From CAYOVG01 sp964407285 (GTDB taxonomy: Bacteria; Desulfobacterota; Syntrophobacteria; Syntrophobacterales; Syntrophobacteraceae), in assembly GCA_964407285.1 (NCBI GenBank), contig CAYOVG010000320.1:1-8111 (forward strand): a DNA stretch of 8,111 nt, given 5' to 3'. Both the position numbers and the translations under genes were made by a program. How positions within the stretch are numbered: position 1 is the stretch's first letter; each line of letters begins with the position of its first letter. Of the stretch, positions 1 through 7,201 are shown piece after piece. Below the pieces are notes generated by a model that saw only the letters and a list, made by a program, of their open reading frames with translations, searched no databases and was not told the DNA's origin.

Positions 1-165
1 CTGATGGTTACCGTGGTGGTTCCCGATACCATCGCCCAGGATGTGATCGGACTCATTCAAAAGGCCGCTCACACCGGCAAGATCGGCGACGGGAAGATCT
101 TCGTGTCGAAGGTCGAGGAAGTAATGCGCATCCGTACGGGGGAAACGGGTCCGGAAGCCCTGTGA
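1..165 (+). CDS. glnK: Nitrogen regulatory protein PII, C-terminal part (GlnK)
   Basis: This is the last 54 codons of a PII signal-transduction protein; its start and the uridylylated T-loop lie left of the window. PII trimers sense ATP/ADP, 2-oxoglutarate and glutamine status. GlnK-type members plug the cytoplasmic face of the AmtB ammonium channel when nitrogen is plentiful. The sequence shows the conserved C-terminal PII signature TGKIGDGKIFV (residues about 29-39 of the fragment), followed by the typical ending with RIRTGE and a short acidic tail ending in Leu. The visible frame is open to a TGA at 163-165. Because amtB follows 198 bp downstream on the same strand, GlnK is preferred to GlnB; the fragment alone would not separate the two. 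Family assignment is near certain, the paralogue name is inferred from context. Confidence 0.93.
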   Translation: MMVTVVVPDTIAQDVIGLIQKAAHTGKIGDGKIFVSKVEEVMRIRTGETGPEAL

Positions 166-204
166 CGCCCTTTTCGATACCGGGCGAACCCGAAGTACAG
201 GGCC

Positions 205-254
205 GTTCGCCGCGGAACTTTTGAATTTGGTTCGCCACGGGACTTTCGATTTTG
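205..254. repeat. Imperfect 25-bp tandem repeat between glnK and amtB
   Basis: Two adjacent 25-bp units, 205-229 and 230-254, match at 21 of 25 positions. Both begin GTTCGCC and end TTTG; the differences are at unit positions 8, 12, 18 and 21. The repeat lies in the 198-bp glnK-amtB gap. It could be a repeated protein-binding site in a leader or simply a tandem duplication that has diverged. I saw no sigma-54 -24/-12 element (TGGCAC-N5-TTGC type) in this gap, so amtB may be read through from glnK. Confidence 0.6.
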
Positions 255-363
255 GAATTATCGAGTCCGGCCGGCCTGAATTGAAGAATTCCGATCATCG
301 ATCATAGTCATTAATTGCTTTATTTCCAACACAATGCATTCATCCGCAACGGAGGATACGACA

Positions 364-1713
<1,350 letters not shown>

Positions 1714-1860
1714 ACGGCGGCATGCCGCGGATGGGCGGCGCTTTCCAAACCGGCGACGCTTTGCGGCCGGGTTTCAAACTCCAAACGGATTGCACGCGCC
1801 AAATGCGTTGCACCGCGCGGGAAACATCCTGGTAAATCTCCTTCGGCAGTGTCGCACACG

Positions 1861-1920
1861 GCCGGATGTCCGCCGGGCGGGCCCCTCGAGGGTCCCCCGA
1901 GGCATCCGGCTTTGTCTTTT
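1861..1920 (+). terminator. Probable terminator of the glnK-amtB unit
   Basis: The arms GCCGGATG (1861-1868) and CATCCGGC (1903-1910) pair perfectly, with an inner 10-bp palindrome CCCTCGAGGG between them. The T-rich tail TTTGTCTTTT (1911-1920) follows directly. The structure lies 148 bp after the amtB stop. The loop region is long (34 bases) but can fold on its own, so this is a probable rather than textbook intrinsic terminator. It belongs to the gene-free stretch 1714-2116. That stretch also holds the long hairpin at 1933-1992 and the promoter-like region at 2028-2059, and I saw no gene in it. Confidence 0.6.
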
Positions 1921-1932
1921 CGGCGGACTGCG

Positions 1933-1992
1933 GGCAGGGTGGGGGTTCGTCCCCGCCGGTCGGGAACCGCGGGGACGAAACCCTACCCTGCC
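1933..1992. repeat. Long imperfect inverted repeat (24-bp arms)
   Basis: Arms 1933-1956 and 1969-1992 are reverse complements at 22 of 24 positions, and one of the two exceptions would be a G-U pair in RNA. They are separated by 12 bases, of which GGT and ACC can pair further. No T-tract follows on the plus strand, so this is not a simple intrinsic terminator. It could be a dispersed palindromic element (REP or MITE-like), a bidirectional transcription barrier, or an mRNA-stabilising hairpin. Confidence 0.65.
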
Positions 1993-2027
1993 GATGTCGC
2001 CGCTTGACGATACGCCTGCATCAATTC

Positions 2028-2059
2028 ATCCATTTATGGATCGATGATTTTGGTGTAAT
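2028..2059 (+). promoter_or_regulatory. Extended -10 promoter with palindromic operator-like site
   Basis: TGG-TGTAAT at 2051-2059 fits an extended -10 element (TGn followed by 5 of 6 matches to TATAAT) and lies 58 bases before the thioesterase start. The -35 region is poor. It is overlapped by a perfect 14-bp palindrome, ATCCAT-TT-ATGGAT (2028-2041). A palindrome there fits a binding site for a dimeric regulator acting on the thioesterase gene. Promoter calls by eye are weak and no transcript data are available. Confidence 0.35.
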
Positions 2060-2116
2060 GTCTGCAAAGCGGCTAAGCAATGCAACCACCAACCAAAAGC
2101 GAAAAAGGAGGAAACC

Positions 2117-2548
2117 ATGAAAGAGACGCTGCAGCCGGGACTCACCTTTGAATTCAGCTTCACCGTCCCGGAAGAAAAGACGGTGCCGCACCTGTACCGC
2201 GAGAGTCCCGAGTTCCAGGAGATGCCGAGAGTGCTCGCCACGGGCTACATGGTCGGGCTCTTCGAATGGGCGTGCATAAGGGCCGTGAATCCGCATATCG
2301 ACTGGCCCCGGGAGCAGACGGTGGGCACGCATGTGAACGTAAGCCATACCGCGGCGACTCCGCCCGGTCTCGTCGTGACCGTGAAGGGAAAGCTCGAGAA
2401 GGTCGAAGGCCGCAAGCTCACCTTTTCGCTCACCGCCGATGACGGGGTCGACAAGATCTCGGAGGGCTCCCACGAACGGTTCGTCATCGACGCCGCCAGG
2501 TTCAACGGCAAGCTGGCGGAAAAGGCTTCCCGCGCCGCCGGTTCCTGA
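2117..2548 (+). CDS. FlK-like hotdog-fold acyl-CoA thioesterase
   Basis: This 143-residue protein is a single-domain hotdog thioesterase. It strongly resembles Streptomyces cattleya FlK, the fluoroacetyl-CoA thioesterase of 139 residues (compared from memory). Shared blocks include KTVPHLY, ESPEF, ATGYMVGLFEWAC, HTAATPPG, and DGVDKISEG followed by HERFVID. By this alignment the FlK catalytic residues T42, E50 and H76 correspond to T42, E50 and H77 here, and the oxyanion glycine G69 to G70. The lid residue F33 is kept, but F36 is Met36. The enzyme should hydrolyse a small acyl-CoA in the cytoplasm; the true substrate cannot be read from sequence. The ATG at 2117 has an excellent AAGGAGG site 6-7 bases upstream. 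It stands alone between a palindrome-flanked promoter and a 217-bp AT-richer gap. Family is secure; calling it fluoroacetate resistance would overreach. Confidence 0.88.
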   Translation: MKETLQPGLTFEFSFTVPEEKTVPHLYRESPEFQEMPRVLATGYMVGLFEWACIRAVNPHIDWPREQTVGTHVNVSHTAATPPGLVVTVKGKLEKVEGRKLTFSLTADDGVDKISEGSHERFVIDAARFNGKLAEKASRAAGS

Positions 2549-2652
2549 TCTCCGCAACCGGGTCCCGGTCCATGCTTCCCGCCGCGCATGCGGTCGCTGT
2601 TCCATTCATATCGCCCGAGCGTCGGTCATTATTCGAGCGTTAATATTATCGC

Positions 2653-2680
2653 TTGACTTATTGTATCAATCATGTGAAAT
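2653..2680 (+). promoter_or_regulatory. Possible sigma-70-type promoter for the small exported protein
   Basis: TTGACT (2653-2658, 5 of 6 to the -35 consensus) and TGAAAT (2675-2680, 4 of 6 to the -10) are 16 bases apart. They lie in an AT-rich stretch about 85 bases before the ATG at 2766. The downstream leader (2700-2750) is unusually rich in A and C. This is a visual match only. Confidence 0.33.
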
Positions 2681-2765
2681 ACGCTCCTGCGTGTTATGCA
2701 TTACATTACCAGGCGGCAAAAATATACATTACATTCACAACAACAACGGGTATGAAGGGAGAATT

Positions 2766-3110
2766 ATGCGATTCACGGGACGTATGGTTTTGATCGGGAT
2801 CATGGTGCTGGCGCTGGCGGTTACATTCGGTCTGGCTGGAAAGGTATCCGCACAGGATTACTCGTTTAAAGTTCACAACACCACCAAGAACGCCATAAAG
2901 AAGATCCTGGTGTCGGAAGACGGCAAGACATGGGGACATTTCGATGTGGGCAGAGGCATAGCCCCCGGCGCCACCACAACGCTTGTGTGGGACAACAGCA
3001 CGAACAACGAGGAATGCAAGCAGTACATCAAGGCCGTCTATGATGACGGAAGCGAGTCCGAGCCTACCATATTCGATTTCTGCGAAAAGAAACTCGAGTT
3101 GGAGTTCTAG
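2766..3110 (+). CDS. Small exported protein of unknown function
   Basis: I do not recognise a named family. The 114-residue product begins with a clear Sec signal peptide: positive MRFTGR, a hydrophobic core MVLIGIMVLALAV, then a probable cut after VSA29, giving a mature periplasmic or secreted domain of about 85 residues. The mature part starts DYSFKVHNTT, contains ILVSEDGKTWGHFDVG, APGATTTLVWD and AVYDDGSESEP, and ends KLELEF. It looks like a small beta-sandwich. Two cysteines (in EECKQY and DFCEKK) could form a disulfide after export. The ATG at 2766 is chosen for the AGGGAG site (2756-2761) and because it begins the signal peptide; the open frame upstream overlaps the thioesterase out of frame and is not coding. 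It has its own possible promoter and a strong terminator, so it is probably monocistronic. Confidence 0.78.
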   Translation: MRFTGRMVLIGIMVLALAVTFGLAGKVSAQDYSFKVHNTTKNAIKKILVSEDGKTWGHFDVGRGIAPGATTTLVWDNSTNNEECKQYIKAVYDDGSESEPTIFDFCEKKLELEF

Positions 3111-3166
3111 CTGCCGATTCGCATCCCTGCCGCATCCCCGAAGCAAATCGGGGAGCGGTCCCGACT

Positions 3167-3204
3167 AAGGCCGGATGAGGGTCCCTACCCTCATCCGGCC
3201 TTTT
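3167..3204 (+). terminator. Rho-independent terminator after the small exported protein
   Basis: This is a perfect 15-bp stem: arm AAGGCCGGATGAGGG (3167-3181), loop TCCCTA, arm CCCTCATCCGGCCTT (3188-3202). The stem ends in TTTT (3201-3204) and more T-rich sequence follows. It lies 56 bp after the stop at 3110. The stem core GCCGGATG/CATCCGGC is the same as in the amtB terminator at 1861-1910. Confidence 0.92.
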
Positions 3205-3721
3205 GCATTTCAATACGAAAAAAGATTTCTCGCGCGAATCCGCCTGACCGGCCCGGACAGGGCAACTGCTGCGAGAAGACTATGGCAATATTAGCAGCCA
3301 CTTACATTTCACTTTTGCTAACCAATTGTATTTTCTATTGAATTCACTACAGTCTCCCTCGCCGGCAAATACACACCTTTCCCCCGTTGAGCTTTGCCGA
3401 TAATAATTTTATCTACTGCATACAGGCATGGGGAATCCGGGTAGTTCCGACATGAGGATCTTTTTCAGCAAATACGCTCCGCTTTTCATACCTGTTCCGT
3501 CTCGCTTGTTATAGCGCCCGTTCCCGCATTTACATCGAGTAATTCACGTACGAGCAGGCCTTTGGCCGGGCGTTCGAGGGCTGCCGGTGGGGTTTGGTTT
3601 CCGTTGTCCCGGTACCGTACCCGTACCGGCGGCGATCGAGTCGCCAGGCCGAAAAGGAACCGGAGCCTCTTGTCCCACGAGAGGCTATGATCCTGTAATC
3701 CTTGGATTTGAAAGGACGGGA
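3205..3721 (+). other. Gene-free leader region upstream of the KAS III-ACP-PHA synthase cassette
   Basis: No convincing gene is seen in these 517 bases. About 3280-3540 is clearly more AT-rich than the surrounding genes and probably holds the cassette promoter, but no single -35/-10 pair stands out. Closer to the gene are two hairpins: CCGGTAC (3609-3615) with GTACCGG (3623-3629), and AGCCTCT (3664-3670) with AGAGGCT (3680-3686). The second ends 35 bases before the KAS III start codon. If the transcript starts in the AT-rich part, the 5' leader would be long and structured. The frame that runs in from 3587 lacks family similarity before residue M at 3722. Confidence 0.45.
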
Positions 3722-4702
3722 ATGAGAAGTGCTGTCATTCTTTCCACGGGACGGTATTTGCCGCAAGCGGCCATTCAAAACGAAGAACTGACCCACTTTC
3801 CCGCGACTTCCCTCAATCTGATAGCTCAGAAAACCGGGGTTCGCGCCAGGAGGCACGCCGCGGCGCAGGAATGCACCTCGGACCTCGCGTTCGAGGCCGC
3901 CCGCGTCTGCCTGGAGCGGGCGCAGGTTTCGCCCGAGCGCGTGGAGGGAATCATCGTTTCCACATCGTCCCCCGACCGGATGCAGCCCGCGACGGCCACG
4001 CGCGTGCAGCATCGCCTCGGCGCTCGGGACGCCTTCGCGTTCGATATAAATTCCGTCTGCTCGGGGAGCACCTACGGCATCTGCCTGGCCGACTCCCTCA
4101 TCAAGGCGGGGACCTTCGAGAACATTCTCTTCGTCGCCGCGGAAGTGTATTCCAAGATACTGAATAAAAAAGACTTTTCTACATATCCCTATTTCGGGGA
4201 CGGCGCCGGGGCCATCCTGTTCGGAGCGGAACCGCGCAACGGCCGAGGGGTTTTGCATTCGCGCCTGAAGACGGACGGCAGCGGTTGTGACGTCATATGC
4301 GTCCCTGCAGGCGGCACGATGCTTCCGTTCGAGAGAATGACCGACCCGTCGATGGCCTTCTTCCGGATGAGGGGGAAGGTGGTCTTCGAATTCGCCCTGG
4401 AGCAGGGGGCGCGAATCATCGCCCAGGTGGCCGAGGAAGCCGGAGTATCCGTGCGGGATATCGACTGTTTCCTGAGCCACCAGGCAAACATCAATATTAT
4501 CCATGGGATTGCCGAAAAGATCGGAGTTTCTCCCGAAAAGTTCTTCGTCAACCTGGACCGGTACGGGAACACGGCCAGCGCGTCGGTCCTGATCGCCCTC
4601 GACGAAGCCGTTTCGGGAGGAGTCGTCTCCAGCGGGGACCTGGTTCTCACCGTGGCGTTCGGCGGCGGTTTGTCCTGGGGTGCGAACTTGATTCGTATTT
4701 GA
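3722..4702 (+). CDS. FabH-like beta-ketoacyl-ACP synthase III
   Basis: This 326-residue thiolase-fold enzyme has the usual KAS III length (E. coli FabH is 317). KAS III enzymes load an acyl group from acyl-CoA onto a cysteine and condense it with malonyl-ACP to give 3-ketoacyl-ACP. The catalytic triad is complete: C113 in NSVCSGS, H253 in SHQAN and N283 in YGNTAS. Other family blocks are FGDGAGA (158-164) and the C-terminal FGGGLSWG (313-320). E. coli R249, an ACP-docking arginine directly after HQANL, is replaced by N258 (HQANIN). The ATG at 3722 is preferred because AAAGGA lies 5 bases ahead and FabH-like sequence begins there. An ACP gene starts 210 bp downstream and a PHA synthase follows, so it is probably a dedicated enzyme for that cassette and not the housekeeping fabH. 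It could use an unusual starter or act as an acyl transferase. Confidence 0.92.
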   Translation: MRSAVILSTGRYLPQAAIQNEELTHFPATSLNLIAQKTGVRARRHAAAQECTSDLAFEAARVCLERAQVSPERVEGIIVSTSSPDRMQPATATRVQHRLGARDAFAFDINSVCSGSTYGICLADSLIKAGTFENILFVAAEVYSKILNKKDFSTYPYFGDGAGAILFGAEPRNGRGVLHSRLKTDGSGCDVICVPAGGTMLPFERMTDPSMAFFRMRGKVVFEFALEQGARIIAQVAEEAGVSVRDIDCFLSHQANINIIHGIAEKIGVSPEKFFVNLDRYGNTASASVLIALDEAVSGGVVSSGDLVLTVAFGGGLSWGANLIRI

Positions 4703-4707
4703 GGGTC

Positions 4708-4763
4708 GGTGAGTGGGTGAGTGGGTGAGTAGGTGAGTAGGTGAATGGGTGAGTGGGTGAAGG
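4708..4763. repeat. 8-bp tandem repeat, seven units
   Basis: Seven consecutive 8-bp units from 4708 to 4763 have the consensus GGTGAGTG. Units 1, 2 and 6 are identical, units 3 and 4 read GGTGAGTA, unit 5 GGTGAATG and unit 7 GGTGAAGG. The block begins 5 bases after the KAS III stop, inside the 210-bp spacer before the ACP gene. It is prone to slippage and strongly purine/GT-rich on the plus strand. Further down the spacer are a CCTCCG/CGGAGG hairpin (4825-4842) and an A/C/G-rich tract with CAA- and CAG-like triplets (about 4853-4895). Confidence 0.93.
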
Positions 4764-4912
4764 GAGTGTGGGGGTGTGGGCTGGGCCGTTCGAACGCTCG
4801 CCGGCCTTCATGCACCACCGTGAGCCTCCGGAGTCACGGAGGTTAACGGGAGTAGCGGCAACAACGACAGCAGCAAAGGCAGCAACAAAAACAATCCGAA
4901 GGAGGAGTTCCA

Positions 4913-5149
4913 ATGGAAGAAGTGCTGGTTAAAATCAAGGAAGGGATCTACGAACTGTTTCCGTCCGCAATGGGTTTCGAGGTGATACCGGATACTCTGC
5001 TCAACCACATACCCGATTGGGATTCCATGTCCTCCGTCAATTTCAAAGTCTACCTGGAAGAAACCTTCGGCGTGATGGTGCCCGAGGACCTGCTGGAAGG
5101 CGGGTCGTCTATCGGCGAAATCATTGCCTTTATAAGAAAGCCGAATTGA
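4913..5149 (+). CDS. Free-standing acyl carrier protein
   Basis: This is a 78-residue, acidic, four-helix carrier protein that should be activated by 4'-phosphopantetheine on S38. The attachment motif reads DWDSMSSVNF (35-44), with DSM in place of the usual DSL of FabC/AcpP. The following FKVYLEETFGVMVPEDL is the typical carrier helix II/III pattern. The WDSM form resembles discrete carriers such as DltC or polyketide/FkbH-associated ACPs more than the fatty-acid AcpP. The ATG at 4913 follows a very strong AAGGAGGAG site (4899-4907). Its TGA at 5147-5149 overlaps the ATG of the PHA synthase at 5149, so the two are translationally coupled. With the upstream KAS III it probably carries the ketoacyl or hydroxyacyl intermediate of this cassette; that partner assignment is inference. 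Confidence 0.9.
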   Translation: MEEVLVKIKEGIYELFPSAMGFEVIPDTLLNHIPDWDSMSSVNFKVYLEETFGVMVPEDLLEGGSSIGEIIAFIRKPN

Positions 5150-6843
5150 TGGACCCCCCGGCTGTCATGTCGGACCCTTTGGGGATCGGGGCTTCGTTGG
5201 CGAAAATCCAGGAATCCTGGATGCACAACCGCGATGAACTCATGTGCAGGCTGATGAAGCTCAATTCGGACCTTCAGAGCGCAGGCGTCCGGGAGTTCAT
5301 CCCGCTTCTTTCGGGGAACGGGATGGGAGCGAACGGCAACGCCGACGACCCCCAGGCGGCGTTCCTGAACCTGGTGAAGAGCTACTCGAAGCTGGCCCAC
5401 AGGGTCCACGCCGTTTACGGCAACTGGCTGAGAGAGTTCGTGAACGAGGCGCGGGACGTCGAGGAAGGAGACCGAAAACGCTCCATTTTCTGGATCAACC
5501 AGTTCATCTCCGGCACGTCTCCATCGAACTATTTCTGGACCAACCCCGTAGCGGTGCAGAAGTGTCTGCGCACGAAGGGGGAGAGCCTGGTAAACGGGCT
5601 GCGCAACTGGCTCGAAGACGCCGGCAGCAAGGACCGGCTCACCAGGATAGCCGACATGGAGGCGTTCAGGGTCGGAGAGGACCTTGCCGCCACGCCGGGC
5701 TTCGTTGTCTACCGCAACGAACTCATCGAGCTTATCCAGTACGCTCCGGTTACGGAATCCACGCGCGCCGTTCCCGTCGTTTTCGTGCAGCCTTCGATCA
5801 ACAAGTACTACATACTGGATCTCAACGAGGAAAAGAGCTTGGTGCGATACCTGCTGAACAAGGGTTTTACGGTCTTCATGGTAAGCTGGAAGAACCCGAC
5901 ATCGGAGATGCGAGACATTACCTTTGACGATTATATGTTTCGAGGCGCTCTCAAGGCGATCGAAGCCGCCGCGGAGATCCGCGGCGCCAAGGATGTGCAT
6001 GCCGTCGGATTTTGCATAGGAGGCACCGTACTGGCGGCGCTCATGGCCTGGCTCAACCGGGAGGAGCAGGAGGGCGAGGGAGCGGGAATGGCGGCGCGGC
6101 CGCTGCCCGTGGCCCACTGGACGCTCTTCGCGACCATGGTCGATTACTCGGACCCGGGCGAGGTAGGGGCGCTCATCAGTGAGCACAGCATCGGCATGAT
6201 TGAACGGATGATGAAGGAGGACGGCTACCTGGATTCCAGGTACATGGCGCTCGCGTTCCGCCTTCTTCGGCCCGACAGCCTGATCTGGCGATACCACGCT
6301 CACAATTACCTGCAGGGCGAGATGCCCCCGAAATCCGACTTTCTATACTGGAACAGCGATTCGACGAGGTTGCCCGCGGCCATGGGCTCCTTCTACCTGC
6401 GGGAGTTCTACCTGCGGAACAACCTCCAGAAGGAGGACGCCGTCGAACTGGGCGGACGTCCCATCGACCTGAGGCGAATCGCGCAGCCCCTCTATGCGGT
6501 CGGGGCCGTACAGGACCACATCTGCCCGTGGAGGGGGACATTCAGGATCTGCAACCTCGTGCGGGGTCCCGTGCGCTACGCCCTCGCCGAGGAGGGCCAC
6601 ATCGCCGGGATCGTGAATCCCCCGTCCGCGAGGTCCAGGAAAACCTACTGGGCAGCGGATGCGGCCGGGGATTCGACGGCCGACGAGTGGCTGGCGAGCA
6701 ATGAAAAGCGCCAGGGTTCCTGGTGGGTGGACTGGGTGGACTGGCTGTACGCCCGGTGCGGTCCCCTGGGGCCGCCTCCGCCGATGGGGAGCGAGAACTA
6801 CCCGCCCCTGGAAAAGGCCCCCGGAACGTACGTCCTGGAGTAA
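5149..6843 (+). CDS. phaC: Poly(3-hydroxyalkanoate) synthase, class I-like
   Basis: This 564-residue enzyme polymerises (R)-3-hydroxyacyl thioesters into polyester at the surface of storage granules. Residues about 70-175 match the PhaC N-terminal domain (QFISGTSPSNYFWTNP). Residues about 180-500 are the alpha/beta-hydrolase core: FVQPSINKYYILDL, FMVSWKNP, the lipase-box variant GFCIGG with nucleophile C289, DHICPW with D456, and GHIAGIVNPP with H484. These equal C319, D480 and H508 of Cupriavidus PhaC, and overall length is close to that 589-residue class I enzyme. There is a short charged insertion at about 303-318. The start at 5149 overlaps the ACP stop; a second ATG at 5167 would remove six residues and cannot be excluded, as neither has a strong ribosome site. 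No phasin, phaA, phaB or phaR lies in the window, so monomers come from elsewhere or through the adjacent KAS III and ACP. Confidence 0.94.
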   Translation: MDPPAVMSDPLGIGASLAKIQESWMHNRDELMCRLMKLNSDLQSAGVREFIPLLSGNGMGANGNADDPQAAFLNLVKSYSKLAHRVHAVYGNWLREFVNEARDVEEGDRKRSIFWINQFISGTSPSNYFWTNPVAVQKCLRTKGESLVNGLRNWLEDAGSKDRLTRIADMEAFRVGEDLAATPGFVVYRNELIELIQYAPVTESTRAVPVVFVQPSINKYYILDLNEEKSLVRYLLNKGFTVFMVSWKNPTSEMRDITFDDYMFRGALKAIEAAAEIRGAKDVHAVGFCIGGTVLAALMAWLNREEQEGEGAGMAARPLPVAHWTLFATMVDYSDPGEVGALISEHSIGMIERMMKEDGYLDSRYMALAFRLLRPDSLIWRYHAHNYLQGEMPPKSDFLYWNSDSTRLPAAMGSFYLREFYLRNNLQKEDAVELGGRPIDLRRIAQPLYAVGAVQDHICPWRGTFRICNLVRGPVRYALAEEGHIAGIVNPPSARSRKTYWAADAAGDSTADEWLASNEKRQGSWWVDWVDWLYARCGPLGPPPPMGSENYPPLEKAPGTYVLE

Positions 6844-6875
6844 GACCGTGTGTAACGCGCACAATGCGTAAAAAA

Positions 6876-6954
6876 GCGTGAGAGCGTGAGAACGTATGAC
6901 GCGCGACATGCGGCCGCGACTGCCATATGCGACTGCGATATGCGGCTGCGGCAT
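6876..6954. repeat. Short tandem repeats downstream of phaC
   Basis: Two neighbouring blocks are visible. GCGTGAGA occurs twice in tandem (6876-6883, 6884-6891). A 13-bp unit, GCGACTGCSATAT in the first two copies, occurs three times in tandem (6916-6928, 6929-6941, 6942-6954). The first two 13-bp units differ at one base and the third is more diverged (GCGGCTGCGGCAT). No coding meaning is apparent. Confidence 0.7.
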
Positions 6955-7201
6955 GCATTGAGCGTCTACCGCGAACGGGTGAAACCCGGACTTTTCCCGT
7001 GCAGTTACGGCTTCCGGCCGCAGCCTGTTGCATTTCGACAACCCGGCCGCGGCCGAGAGTCGTAACCGCACAAAGCGATTACGGTTTCCGGCCGCCTTTC
7101 GGCCGCAAAAGCGCGGAGCGGAGCGGACCTGTGGGACGAACCTGCCGGCATCGACCGGCGGGTAAGAGCGAAGCATTCCCACCGCTCGATATTGCGCACA
7201 T

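Noticed and set aside
334..363. Upstream amtB start at 334
   Set aside because: No ribosome site precedes it and it would place ten polar residues before the signal peptide; the ATG at 364 has GGAGG.
166..363. Sigma-54 promoter for amtB
   Set aside because: Looked for a TGGCAC-N5-TTGC type -24/-12 element in the glnK-amtB gap and found none convincing.
3587..3721. 45-codon N-terminal extension of the KAS III
   Set aside because: The extra residues do not resemble KAS III and the FabH N-terminus begins at the ATG at 3722, which has its own ribosome site.
3530..4504. 324-codon open frame on the minus strand
   Set aside because: Antisense to the KAS III gene and its leader; no family similarity.
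4647..4913. Minus-strand frames rich in His, Ser, Pro and Thr
   Set aside because: These are translations of the 8-bp tandem repeat (CACTCACC) and carry no other signal.
5050..6303. 417-codon open frame on the minus strand
   Set aside because: Antisense to phaC; no motifs or ribosome site, explained by high third-position GC.
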